Below, one piece after another: positions 26,125 to 36,195 of a DNA stretch of 64,000 nt. Made by a program: the position numbers and the translations under genes. Source of the DNA: Fluviicola sp. GTDB lineage: Bacteria > Bacteroidota > Bacteroidia > Flavobacteriales_D > Crocinitomicaceae. Each line of letters starts with the position of its first letter. Position 1 is the first letter of the stretch. The notes beneath the pieces are model-generated. The model was not told the DNA's origin, made no database searches, and saw only the letters and a list, made by a program, of their open reading frames with translations. Location of the stretch: assembly GCA_031260455.1 (NCBI GenBank), contig JAIRJW010000008.1, positions 42,730 through 106,729 of the forward strand, given 5' to 3'.

Positions 26125-26140
26125 GAAAAGAAAAATCAAA

Positions 26141-26162
26141 TAAACTAACGAACGTTAGTTTA
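26141..26162. promoter_or_regulatory. PaaR operator
   Basis: Arms TAAACTAACG and CGTTAGTTTA separated by AA, a 10-bp perfect inverted repeat. The core CTAACGAACGTTAG fits the known PaaR consensus CNAACGNNCGTTNG at every fixed position. It lies 54 nt upstream of paaR. Confidence 0.85.
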
Positions 26163-26786
26163 TTAATGAAATTGAGAATTGCACAACAACAATTTATTGT
26201 TCCAGTCCTTTTCATTTCGCTATTTAACAAATCGAAAAAAACAAAAATTTTAACATTCCGGTTGATACCAAAAGCCAGATTTTCATATCATTATCCGATT
26301 TATTGTCATACTGAGATCATCAAAAACTGATAAATAATAAGCGAACCAAGAGTCAGCCAACTCCGGGAAGTGTGGTCAATAAAGATTATTAATCACAATC
26401 TGTGACTTTTCATTTTCTGATATTTATCCGGTTCCGGATTTGTTTCTGCAAAGCCAGCTCATTGCTTTTGCAACAGAATTAAACATCTGTGAATTACATA
26501 TTTAAGATGTATGGCAGATGGTTTCCTCGACTTACAAAGCAATTAGAAAGGATATGACGGAGCTGTTTGGAAAAGTTTTAGGAAGCCAAGAACGTTCCCT
26601 AAAAGACTACCAGATAAGAATGCGTAACTTTTCTCACTTGGGTTGAACATTCGAGATGATAATTTGTGTTTCTTGAACCTTTTACTACCAGTCTTGTTCT
26701 GAAATAGCTTGGCTTAAGACTTAGAAATCAAAAAACCAGCGAACTCAGCCCTGATTTATCTCTTACACAATTTTTGAAATAGTCTA
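26163..26786. other. Intergenic region, no gene supported
   Basis: About 620 nt of AT-rich DNA between the paa operator and atpC. A plus-strand frame of 42 codons (ATG 26518 to TGA 26644) encodes a basic peptide (TYKAIRKDMTELFGKVLG) but has no promoter box or known relative, so it is not called. Nothing else is recognised. Confidence 0.5.
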
Positions 26787-27074
26787 TTATTCTGCTAACA
26801 CAATAATTTTATTGTTTTGCATTTCCATAACACCACCCTTGACTACCACGCGGATAATTTTTCCATGGTTTTCAGTCGTGATGTGAGGATTTGTTTTTCC
26901 GCCTGCCTTGATGGCTTCAGCCAGATCTGCTTTGATTGTTCCGGCAGCCAGCCCGGAAATAATCGGGGCGTGGTTGTTTAACACCTGAAAAGAGCCGTCT
27001 AATCCCGGGAATTGAACCGCAGTAGCTTCACCTTTGAAAATTAGCGTTTCCGGAGTGATAATTTCTAATTGCAT
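26787..27074 (-). CDS. atpC: ATP synthase epsilon subunit
   Basis: 95 residues, covering only the N-terminal beta-sandwich (MQLEIITPETLIFKGEATAV, FQVLNNHAPIISGLAAGTI, VKGGVMEMQNNKIIVLAE). The two C-terminal inhibitory helices of longer epsilon subunits are absent, as in related phyla. It links the F1 head to the rotor. It follows atpD after a 108-nt gap filled by a long hairpin. The other ATP synthase genes are not nearby. Confidence 0.93.
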   Translation of the reverse strand: MQLEIITPETLIFKGEATAVQFPGLDGSFQVLNNHAPIISGLAAGTIKADLAEAIKAGGKTNPHITTENHGKIIRVVVKGGVMEMQNNKIIVLAE

Positions 27075-27088
27075 CTTTTTTTGATTTT

Positions 27089-27180
27089 AAGACTTCAGGA
27101 TCTTTGGATATTAGGACTTTTTAGTACCCTTGGGAACTGAAAAGTCCTAATATCTTAATGTCTTAAAGTCCTGATGTCTA
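27089..27180. repeat. Long hairpin element between atpD and atpC
   Basis: A perfect 15-bp stem, GATATTAGGACTTTT (27107-27121) with AAAAGTCCTAATATC (27140-27154), whose loop pairs further (AGT/ACT, CCC/GGG). Imperfect outer arms at 27089-27106 and 27155-27178 share AAGTCC/AGGACTT words. It may be a repetitive extragenic palindrome or a processing/attenuation signal inside the atpDC transcript. Confidence 0.7.
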
Positions 27181-27182
27181 TC

Positions 27183-28730
<1,548 letters not shown>

Positions 28731-28814
28731 CGGTTTTTATTTTTCTATCCAATTTTTATTAAAAAATACTTGCTAAAAATTTAGAATTAAAGCAGTTCCA
28801 GATTTATACAATAA

Positions 28815-28844
28815 AAGTGCGCCTGTCAGCTGACAGGCGCACTT
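28815..28844 (-). terminator. Intrinsic terminator after the TonB-like gene
   Basis: A perfect 30-bp palindrome with 15-nt arms; the left arm is AAGTGCGCCTGTCAG. On the minus strand it is followed by a short T-run. Confidence 0.88.
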
Positions 28845-28867
28845 CTGGACAAGACCTGATCGTTCAT

Positions 28868-29731
28868 TTACTGAATGTTGATCGGCATTCTGTAGTAACT
28901 TTTCACAGACTGGCCGTTTACTTTTCCGGGAGTCCATCGCGGCATGGATTTAATGACCTTGATGGCCGCTTTTTCACATGTTTTACAATCGCTGGAGCTA
29001 TTGGTAACTGTTACCAGCGAAATACTTCCATCTGTGTCAACCACAAACTTCAGGTAAACTTTCGCGCTTCCATCAATGGAATTGATATCAATGTTTTCGG
29101 CAACATATCTGCGTAACGCATCCATTCCTCCAGGAAACTTGGCAGGTTCGTCAACGAAATCAACAGGTTTATCATCCGGTTTTTTGATTTCGATTCCCGT
29201 ATCATTTCCTCCGCTTCCGCTTGTCGGGATAGTCGGATTAGACCAAATGTCACCAGTTCCGACTTGGGTTTGAGTTCCGACAAGTGTTTCCGGAGTGACA
29301 ATTTCAATTGGTTGCACATCCGGTAGATCTGATGCGATCAGTTCCCGAAATTCAGTGATTTCAGCGAGCGATTGAGCTGCCGGTTTTTCCACTTCCGGTT
29401 CTGGAATTTTAGGTTGCTCTTCCTCTTTGTTGAAGAGATCGGCTGTCCAGTTTTCGGTTGTTAGAGTTACCTGTCTTTCCCGTTGGATCGGTCTGAACAG
29501 GCCGGAAGCAGCCCATACCCCTCCGATTCCGGCAACGAATCCTAAAAAGATCAGCAAAATGTGCCTGTTATAATCTCTCCGGATTTTGTATGCTCCGTAT
29601 TCTTTGTTGCGGTTCTCAAAGACGGTTTCGTTTCTCTCTTTGGAAGTCACCATTTGCCAGGACCTGGAAGAGAAATAATCATAGAGCGAAAATGCTGTAA
29701 TGATTGTCATGATTGAAAGTGTAAGTACCAT
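28868..29731 (-). CDS. TonB-family energy transducer (first paralogue)
   Basis: 287 residues. It has an N-terminal hydrophobic helix, the cytoplasmic KERNETVFENRNKEYGAYKIR motif, a second helix (ILLIFLGFVAGIGGVWAASG), a Pro/Glu-rich periplasmic spacer and a C-terminal TonB domain (AKFPGGMDALRRYVAENI, VYLKFVVDTDGSISLVTV, KSMPRWTPGKVNGQSV). It is closely similar in plan to the TonB protein at 33944, which sits with ExbB/ExbD. This copy stands alone between two terminators. An ATG at 29710 would drop the first seven residues. Confidence 0.87.
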   Translation of the reverse strand: MVLTLSIMTIITAFSLYDYFSSRSWQMVTSKERNETVFENRNKEYGAYKIRRDYNRHILLIFLGFVAGIGGVWAASGLFRPIQRERQVTLTTENWTADLFNKEEEQPKIPEPEVEKPAAQSLAEITEFRELIASDLPDVQPIEIVTPETLVGTQTQVGTGDIWSNPTIPTSGSGGNDTGIEIKKPDDKPVDFVDEPAKFPGGMDALRRYVAENIDINSIDGSAKVYLKFVVDTDGSISLVTVTNSSSDCKTCEKAAIKVIKSMPRWTPGKVNGQSVKSYYRMPINIQ

Positions 29732-29762
29732 GATTTCGGTTTTTTAAGTTTATTTATCTGAC

Positions 29763-29770
29763 TAAAGGTA
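29763..29770 (-). promoter_or_regulatory. -7 box of the first TonB gene
   Basis: TACCTTTA on the minus strand, 7 of 8 to TANNTTTG, 31 nt before the ATG at 29731. Confidence 0.5.
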
Positions 29771-29994
29771 AATCCAACAGGCCTTTTTTGGATTTACTTG
29801 TAATTTAAATCTAGACAATATTCAGATTGTATTTTTTAAAAGAATTTTAAGTGTCGAAATCTCTTATTTAAAGGTAATCTGAAACAATTCTGTGAATTTA
29901 ATCAGCTCGAAACGAGTAGTTTTTGAAGACTGAAGCTTTTCATTTTCACTTGTTTCATTTATCAGGTTGTGAGACATGATTGGCATGAATTTGG

Positions 29995-30002
29995 TAAGTT
30001 TG
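29995..30002 (+). promoter_or_regulatory. -7 box of the gene at 30030
   Basis: TAAGTTTG, exact TANNTTTG, 27 nt before the ATG at 30030. It lies inside a longer open frame that starts at 29976, which supports the later start. Confidence 0.6.
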
Positions 30003-30029
30003 CGAAAATTTAATTTTAAATCAAAACCC

Positions 30030-30851
30030 ATGCGTGTATTAATTATTGCCGGTTTTTTTGGAAGTATGGCACTTTTAGGAAACACATACGGTCAATATGA
30101 GAAGGTATATTACAATGATACCACATTTGAAACGGAGAGCTACAAAGTGGAGATTGATAATATTGTCGCTCTGCCGAAAGAAGTGAAGTTCCGGATGTCT
30201 GTTACTAATAAAACCAGCGATTGGGTGCTGTATAATCCGAATGAGAGCAAATTTGAAATAGGAGGAGAATCTCTGGACACCAAAGATAAATTCATTCTGA
30301 TTCCTCCGTATGATAGTAAGAAGAAAGTATTGCGTGCTGTAGGAGTAAACCTGAATAATGCACGTTCTTTCAATTTTGTTTGCGAGGGGTTTTATAAAGT
30401 TACCCTGAAAGAAGCAGTTGCAACACCGGAATTCCGTTTGCCTGCTTCCAGTAATGAATTGGTTGTCGGGAACTTTAAAATAATACTGGCGAATTCTCTC
30501 AAAGAGACCAGAAGAACAATTGTGAAATTTAACATCACGTATAACGGAGAAGGATTGGCGTTTATTTCTCCTGCAAAAATTTCGGTGAAGATGCCTGACG
30601 GAAACTTATATGCAACTACCAGATCCAAAGCAGATGTTTTTGCAATAAAAAAGGGTGAGACAGAATCAACCAGTGCTTCCTGGGATCGTATGGAAGGAGG
30701 GACAAAAATGGATATGCAACTGGTTGAAATGCTAATTCACTTTGAGGGGGTTTTTCAGGAAAGTACACAAACGAAAATTGACAAAACAGTGATTCCGTTG
30801 TATTGGAATGATGCGTTGACAATCGGAAAAGGAAAAAGCCAGGGGAATTAA
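30030..30851 (+). CDS. Secreted protein of unknown function
   Basis: 273 residues from the ATG at 30030, where a clear signal peptide begins (MRVLIIAGFFGSMALLGNTYGQ). The remainder is beta-rich with two similar halves: YKVEIDNIVALPKEVKFRMSV with SKFEIGGESL, then FKIILANSLKETRRTIVKF with AKISVKMPDG. It may form two sandwich domains. No enzyme motif is seen. It converges on the TPR gene and shares a terminator with it. Confidence 0.78.
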   Translation: MRVLIIAGFFGSMALLGNTYGQYEKVYYNDTTFETESYKVEIDNIVALPKEVKFRMSVTNKTSDWVLYNPNESKFEIGGESLDTKDKFILIPPYDSKKKVLRAVGVNLNNARSFNFVCEGFYKVTLKEAVATPEFRLPASSNELVVGNFKIILANSLKETRRTIVKFNITYNGEGLAFISPAKISVKMPDGNLYATTRSKADVFAIKKGETESTSASWDRMEGGTKMDMQLVEMLIHFEGVFQESTQTKIDKTVIPLYWNDALTIGKGKSQGN

Positions 30852-30872
30852 TTCCCCTGGCTTTTTCCTTTG
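30831..30872. terminator. Strong bidirectional terminator
   Basis: A perfect inverted repeat with 19-nt arms (30831-30849 and 30850-30868; left arm begins GGAAAAAGCCAGGGG). It includes the stop codon of the gene at 30030 and serves the convergent TPR gene too. Confidence 0.9.
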
Positions 30873-30902
30873 ATGGCGTTTTTTATGATTAATCTTAAAG
30901 AT

Positions 30903-32516
30903 TTACTTTTTAAAATATGCTTTTGCCTGAGCATCGTTTGGATCCAGCTCCAATACTTTGTTCCACATCTCATCTGCTTTCACCTTGTCTTTCTCTGGTG
31001 AATTTACGTAGTAATCTCCCAGGTATTTTGAAGCTTCAATGATGTAAGCTTTGTAAGAACCGGAAGCCAGGTCTTCTTCAGACAAAGAAGTCAGGAAATC
31101 CTCGTATTGCTGTTTTGCAAGGTAAGTTCTTGCTTTCGGATTGTTATCCATCTGAACGCGTGCTCTTGCCTGCCAGAAATGCCCCCCTGGGAAAGTTGGA
31201 GAAAGCTTAACCAGACGCCCGAAGATAGAATCGGCCATTTTGAAGTCTTTTGGCCCGAAGTAATAAGCACGTCCAAAATCGTAGTAATCAATTGCCTGCA
31301 TTTTGGAAGGATACAGGTTCATTTTCTTGGTATAAACTTCAATCAGCTTCGGATAGTCTTTCTTTTCTGCATACAATTTTGCGATATCAGCAAAATAGTC
31401 AGCTGCTTTTGCCGTATCGATATTTGCTGCAAGATAATACTGCTCGACCGATTTGTCTTCCTGCCCCAGTTTGCCATAGATCATCCCACGATACTTATAG
31501 TCGGTAGAGATGATTTTGTCTTTTGGAGCGATTTTCAGAAAGTTGTCACTTTCTTTCAACGCTTCAACATAACGAAGGCTGTCTCCTGATTCATTGCACT
31601 CATACAAAGAGTAGAACAACATCCGTTTGGTGTACAGGTTCTTAAATCCGTTTTTCTCGATTTGTTCAATTTGCGGCAATACATTACAGTATTGTTTTGC
31701 ACCGAACAAAGAACTTGCATAGCGGTAACGCGCCTCATCCGTATCGTTCAGTTTCAGATACTTTTCCCAGCATTCGATTGCTGCAGTGTACTGATCGAAC
31801 AAAATGTTCAATTCGGCATTTTCACGGTATGCAGGTGCGTAGTTCGGATCGGCAGCCTGTGCTTTTTTATATTCTTCGTTTGCCAGTTTATAGTTTTGAA
31901 CACCCTGGTAGATTTTTGCTTTACGAACGATTACTTTTGCGGAGTTCGGGTCGATAGCCAAAGCATTGTTGTACTGTTCTGTTGCCTGGGAAGCATTGGA
32001 AGCACTTTCCGCAAGCAAAACATCTCCCAACAATACATAAGCATCCATGTTTTTAGAATCCAGTTTGATGACATCTCTCAGATAAGTTTCCGCCAGTTTC
32101 AGATTTTTCAAAGGACCGGTTGCATACGTTTCCGCGATATGATAAAGCACAACCGGGTTTTTACTTTTGGTCTTTTTGATCAGTTCACGGAACTGGGATC
32201 CGGCTGTTGTCGTGTCACCGGAAAAGTAAATTGCCTTTGCCGTGGCAATCATTCCCAGCTTATCTTCCGGATTGAGAGAACCCGCTTTTTTCCACATCGT
32301 GATAGCAGAATCTTTTTCATTGATTGTTGCGTAGAAATTTCCAAAGAAGAAGGCGTTTTCCACATTGCCCGGATCCGCCTGGATTAATTTCTGATACTCC
32401 TTGCGCGCCAGATCGTAACGCTCGTTTTCCGTTTTCTTGTTTGCGTCTTGCAGCGTCTGAGCCTGTGCGACTGTTCCTAAACCTAGTGCAAGAACGAATA
32501 GTTGTAACTTGTTCAT
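30903..32516 (-). CDS. TPR-repeat periplasmic protein
   Basis: 537 residues from the ATG at 32516 (signal peptide MNKLQLFVLALGLGTVAQAQ). It consists almost wholly of tetratricopeptide repeats, e.g. ARKEYQKLIQADPGNVENAF, YLRDVIKLDSKNMDAYVLLG, ATEQYNNALAIDPNSAKVIV and a final LELDPNDAQAKAYFKK. It probably scaffolds proteins in the periplasm. It ends the ExbB/ExbD/TonB/PstS-like gene series on the minus strand after a 230-nt gap that may carry its own promoter. Confidence 0.82.
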   Translation of the reverse strand: MNKLQLFVLALGLGTVAQAQTLQDANKKTENERYDLARKEYQKLIQADPGNVENAFFFGNFYATINEKDSAITMWKKAGSLNPEDKLGMIATAKAIYFSGDTTTAGSQFRELIKKTKSKNPVVLYHIAETYATGPLKNLKLAETYLRDVIKLDSKNMDAYVLLGDVLLAESASNASQATEQYNNALAIDPNSAKVIVRKAKIYQGVQNYKLANEEYKKAQAADPNYAPAYRENAELNILFDQYTAAIECWEKYLKLNDTDEARYRYASSLFGAKQYCNVLPQIEQIEKNGFKNLYTKRMLFYSLYECNESGDSLRYVEALKESDNFLKIAPKDKIISTDYKYRGMIYGKLGQEDKSVEQYYLAANIDTAKAADYFADIAKLYAEKKDYPKLIEVYTKKMNLYPSKMQAIDYYDFGRAYYFGPKDFKMADSIFGRLVKLSPTFPGGHFWQARARVQMDNNPKARTYLAKQQYEDFLTSLSEEDLASGSYKAYIIEASKYLGDYYVNSPEKDKVKADEMWNKVLELDPNDAQAKAYFKK

Positions 32517-32769
32517 GTTATTTTGTCTTTTCAACATATAGATGCGTTGTACAATTCCTTTGCCAAATTAGTACAAACTGATCAAATCGAAGTGTTTCTT
32601 AACGATTATTTATTATTTCACACCAATCGAACTGGACGTGGCCTTATTGATCGAATTGAAGCAAATCGGAATTGAATAATGCTTTTCCGAGAATCAATCA
32701 TTGTGCCTGAGTTCAAAGGGTGAGAAAGTTCAAGGAATTCAGTTTAAACTTTCAGCCTTTTGAACTTTT

Positions 32770-33678
32770 TTATTCTGTAATGAAGTTAATTTCTCTCGGA
32801 GTTCCCTTACCTGGACCCAATTCGCATTTTTCCAGGAGCAATTGCCCCTGTCTTCCGTTCAGAAAATTGATGAAACCACTGTTCAGTCCATCCGGAGCAC
32901 CCGAGTTGATATACCAGATTTCCCGGTGGAAAGGGTATTTCTTTTCAGTGATCGTGGCTTTATTCGGTCTCCAGTAACTTCCTTCTTCTCCCTGAATGGC
33001 TACTACTTTGAATTGCTTCAGGCGTTTTTTTACCGCAGGATCATCAAGGTCGCTGATAAAGTTATACCCGATCACTCCAAGAGTCAGCGGATGATTTTGG
33101 ACATACTGAATCAACTCCTTCGTGGATCTGGTCGCGTGAACTACTTTTCCATAAGAGGCATTCCCAAGCCATTTCAGCATGAAATTGAAATTGGCAGACT
33201 GAACACGGTCAAAGACCACCTCGATCGGTTTGTTTGAAAAGGGCCATGTGGTGCTTTTTCCTGTGAGGATATTTTTGAGCTGATCTTGTGTCAAAAGTGT
33301 GTCATTATTCCCCGGATTGATGATGAAAGTAACAGCATCATGGGCAAAAACACCACTTTCAACCTGGATGTTGGAAGCATGCAGGCTTTTCTTTTCTTTG
33401 TCCGTGAAATCGCGGGACACGAAAATGGTCCGGGTTTTTCCCTGGGACATAGCATTCATAGCAGCTGTTTCTCCCGTATATACAAAATCAAGCTTAGCAT
33501 CAGGATAAATTCCCATAAAGGTATAGGAGGAAGTTTCCATCAGCGGCTGAAAAGATTCATCAGCGTAGAATGTTTTTTGCCCCCTTCTGGGAGTGTCTTT
33601 TGTTTTGGACGCATTGTCGCATGCCGAAAATAGGATTCCGGATCCGACGAGCGCCAGGAAGATATGGAACTGCTTCAT
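32770..33678 (-). CDS. PstS-like phosphate/solute-binding lipoprotein
   Basis: 302 residues. Lipoprotein signal MKQFHIFLALVGSGILFSAC. The body matches the phosphate-binding superfamily: FYADESFQPLMETSSYTFM, DAVTFIINPGNNDTLLTQDQ, LKNILTGKSTTWPFSNKPI and FRVQSANFNFMLKWL-type text (DRVQSANFNFMLKWLG). No pst permease is nearby. Placement right after TonB and a small membrane protein (4-nt overlap, 33675-33678) suggests a role with the ExbB/D complex rather than an ABC transporter. Confidence 0.8.
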   Translation of the reverse strand: MKQFHIFLALVGSGILFSACDNASKTKDTPRRGQKTFYADESFQPLMETSSYTFMGIYPDAKLDFVYTGETAAMNAMSQGKTRTIFVSRDFTDKEKKSLHASNIQVESGVFAHDAVTFIINPGNNDTLLTQDQLKNILTGKSTTWPFSNKPIEVVFDRVQSANFNFMLKWLGNASYGKVVHATRSTKELIQYVQNHPLTLGVIGYNFISDLDDPAVKKRLKQFKVVAIQGEEGSYWRPNKATITEKKYPFHREIWYINSGAPDGLNSGFINFLNGRQGQLLLEKCELGPGKGTPREINFITE

Positions 33679-33908
33679 TTTTTTTCTCTTCTGTTGTTTC
33701 GGATACCAAGATACAAACGATAACCGCGATAAAATGCATAGACCAGCAACATGGCGATCATGATTTGTCTTTTAGTTCCGTATAATGTTTGAAGAACCAG
33801 GTCCGTGAAAACCAGGTAGTATGCGAATATCAGGCACATGATAATCATAAAACCTGAGATAAAATAAGTGACACTTTTGTACATATCGGATGAAAAAAAT
33901 CCCCGCAC
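33675..33908 (-). CDS. Small two-helix membrane protein
   Basis: 77 residues; an ATG at residue 9 (33884) may be the true start. Two membrane helices, VTYFISGFMIIMCLIFAYYL and IMIAMLLVYAFYRGYRLYL, with a basic C-terminus (RNNRREKK). It overlaps the PstS-like gene by ATGA and lies 35 nt after tonB, so it belongs to the operon. Family not recognised; function unknown. Confidence 0.75.
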   Translation of the reverse strand: MRGFFSSDMYKSVTYFISGFMIIMCLIFAYYLVFTDLVLQTLYGTKRQIMIAMLLVYAFYRGYRLYLGIRNNRREKK

Positions 33909-33943
33909 TTTTGCAAGGCGGGGATGAAATTTGAACAGACTAA

Positions 33944-34807
33944 TTAATTCAGTTTGAAAGATACCGGAAGCGAAAACGTAGAGTTTACTGCTTTACCGTT
34001 TACTTTACCCGGGGTCCATTTCGGCATTCCTTTTATTACGCGGATTGCTTCCTGGTCACATTCTGGGCAATCGGTTACACCTTTCTTCACTTTTACGTTT
34101 GAAATGAAACCATTCTCACTCACTACGAACTGGAGGTAGGATTTACCTTGTATGCCCATCTCAACAGCTGTTTGCGGGTACTTGATGTTTTCACTCAAAT
34201 ACTTCAGTAATGCAGCACGACCACCAGGAAAGTCAGCATTCTCATCAACAATATCGTAAATGATTTCTTCTTTCTTTTCTACCTTTTCCTCTTTCGGTTT
34301 CGGAGGCGTAGGATCTATTTTTGCAAACGGATCACCTTCATTCTCGTTAGTCATCGTAGAAGCTTTTGTATCCTGCAATTCATCAACTGTTGCCGGAGGA
34401 GTATCTACTTCATCATCCGTTACTACAGGAGGTAAGAACTGGATAGTTTTCTCCATCGGTGGAATTTCCGGTTCTAAAGGTTCAATGATCTCCTCCTTGT
34501 CCATCGGAGCATCCACAGCAAAAGCTGTCAAATCTAAAGGAACTTCTTTTGGCTTTTCTTGGGGAAGATTCATAATCAGCTTATAAATCCCGAAAGTTGT
34601 ACCAATGAACAGAATCACACCCGCCATTACTAAAAGTAAGTTTCTACTGTAATTTTTTCGGATCTGATATGCGCCGTATTCGAGGTTTCGTTCTTCGAAA
34701 ACGATATCATTCCGTTCAGTAGACGTCACCTGCTGCCAGGTTCTCGAGCTCAGATATTCGTATAATGAAATACCTGCTACTACCAGAATTACGATTGTTA
34801 TTAACAT
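33944..34807 (-). CDS. TonB-family energy transducer of the ExbB/ExbD operon
   Basis: 287 residues. Starts MLITIVILVVAGISLYEYLS, then RNDIVFEERNLEYGAYQIRK and a second helix (LLLVMAGVILFIGTTFGIY). A long Pro/Glu/Lys spacer leads to the TonB C-terminal domain (ADFPGGRAALLKYLSENIKY, SYLQFVVSENGFISNVKVKK, KGMPKWTPGKVNGKAVNS). It follows the second exbD by 1 nt. It should couple the proton motive force to an outer-membrane process. Confidence 0.88.
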   Translation of the reverse strand: MLITIVILVVAGISLYEYLSSRTWQQVTSTERNDIVFEERNLEYGAYQIRKNYSRNLLLVMAGVILFIGTTFGIYKLIMNLPQEKPKEVPLDLTAFAVDAPMDKEEIIEPLEPEIPPMEKTIQFLPPVVTDDEVDTPPATVDELQDTKASTMTNENEGDPFAKIDPTPPKPKEEKVEKKEEIIYDIVDENADFPGGRAALLKYLSENIKYPQTAVEMGIQGKSYLQFVVSENGFISNVKVKKGVTDCPECDQEAIRVIKGMPKWTPGKVNGKAVNSTFSLPVSFKLN

Positions 34808-34808
34808 A

Positions 34809-35453
34809 TTATTTATTTAATGTTTTGTCCAGCAATGCCTGTTCGCTGTTCATAATATCTACCGGAGCAATTACCCCAATTGATGCAATGTACAACTCAT
34901 CAATAACATCAATGAAGTTTTTTGTTTTAGCCTTCATATCTGTCTTAACCAGTACTTTCAACGCCTCTTTGTCTTTCTTTGCTTCGATCATCTGTTTTTT
35001 GTAGATCGAATCACTGATTTGTTTGCGTTGCAATTTCCCATCCAATTCTGTCTTTTTACGCAAGACGAATTTGTTTTCGTCTGCCAGCAGCTTGCGGATT
35101 CCGGTAGGACCAAAATCTGTTTCTGTTAAGACAGTTGCCGGTTTTCCTTTCGTGTTTCCCTCTGGGTAGAACTCACCTTTGTAATAGAACAAACGGCCAT
35201 CAGAAACGATAAATGTAATCGCGTTGTTTACCAATTGATCTTGTTTTGGCTGTTCTGGTATATCAGGATCTTTCGCCGGATAAACCAAACTCATCACTTT
35301 TGGTTTCGCGAAGGTTGAAGTCAAAACGAAGAATGTCAACAACAAGAAACCTAAGTCCACCATGGGAGTCATATCGATGCGTGCAGGGCCTTTTTTAGGA
35401 CGCTTTTTGCCTCCTTTTTTGCCTCCGCCATCATCTTGTGCCAATTCTGCCAT
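34809..35453 (-). CDS. exbD: ExbD/TolR-family protein (second)
   Basis: 214 residues. A Lys/Gly-rich start (GGGKKGGKKRPKKGPA), then RIDMTPMVDLGFLLLTFFVL with the conserved membrane aspartate, and a periplasmic domain of about 150 residues. It is one of two adjacent ExbD proteins, 17 nt after the first. ExbD dimers work inside the ExbB pore. Confidence 0.9.
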   Translation of the reverse strand: MAELAQDDGGGKKGGKKRPKKGPARIDMTPMVDLGFLLLTFFVLTSTFAKPKVMSLVYPAKDPDIPEQPKQDQLVNNAITFIVSDGRLFYYKGEFYPEGNTKGKPATVLTETDFGPTGIRKLLADENKFVLRKKTELDGKLQRKQISDSIYKKQMIEAKKDKEALKVLVKTDMKAKTKNFIDVIDELYIASIGVIAPVDIMNSEQALLDKTLNK

Positions 35454-35470
35454 CTTTTCTTGTTATTTTT

Positions 35471-36157
35471 TTATTTAACTACTGGTGCTGCCTCCTGCGA
35501 GGTCACAAAGTTCAAGTTGTTCAAATTCAGATCCCGGAACGTTTCGATTACGTTTTTCACACGCACGTATTCCGCATCCATTGCTGCTTTCAGTACAAAC
35601 TTCGGTTTGTAATCGTCTGGCTTCAAAGGAGCTGCATTTTTACCTTGTTTCGCACTTTCTTCTTCAAACATTTTCTTTCCGTAATCCAGCATTTCGCGGT
35701 TTGCGAAATTGATCCAGTCTTTTAATTCATTGTGTAAACTGTCAGAAGGAATTCCTGTCTCTGTAGGGAATTTTTTTCTTCCTTCGCCATCCAATGAAAG
35801 GTATTGTGGAAGCTGACTCATGGAACATCCAATACTTGTAATTCTTACGAATTCCTTCACATTGTCTTCGCTTAGCGGAACTTTATATTTTGCCGCCATC
35901 TGAGTCAATACTTTTTTACGAACTTCTTCTCCTGTACAGGAAAAGAAAACTCGCCCACCTTTATCAACAGTTACCAGAACCAAAGTCTTTTCGGGAATTT
36001 CTTTATCTCCGATAGACGATGGAATAGAAACTTCAACTGGTTCATCGGTACGGAATGTTGCTGCAAGCATGAAGAAAGTAACCAATAGGAAAGCCAAGTC
36101 AACCATCGGCGTCATGTCGATGGATGGAGATCCTTTGGGTTTGTTAATTTCTGCCAT
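35471..36157 (-). CDS. exbD: ExbD/TolR-family protein (first)
   Basis: 228 residues. SIDMTPMVDLAFLLVTFFML carries the proton-path aspartate; the periplasmic domain contains IPEKTLVLVTVDKGGRVFFS. It follows exbB by 38 nt. The pair with the next gene may form a mixed ExbD dimer, which is inference. Confidence 0.9.
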   Translation of the reverse strand: MAEINKPKGSPSIDMTPMVDLAFLLVTFFMLAATFRTDEPVEVSIPSSIGDKEIPEKTLVLVTVDKGGRVFFSCTGEEVRKKVLTQMAAKYKVPLSEDNVKEFVRITSIGCSMSQLPQYLSLDGEGRKKFPTETGIPSDSLHNELKDWINFANREMLDYGKKMFEEESAKQGKNAAPLKPDDYKPKFVLKAAMDAEYVRVKNVIETFRDLNLNNLNFVTSQEAAPVVK

Positions 36158-36195
36158 TCCTTTAATGTGTTATTTTATTACCGTTTAACGGAAAA

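Noticed and set aside
26518..26646. 42-codon open frame between the paa operon and atpC
   Set aside because: No promoter box, no terminator and no known relative.
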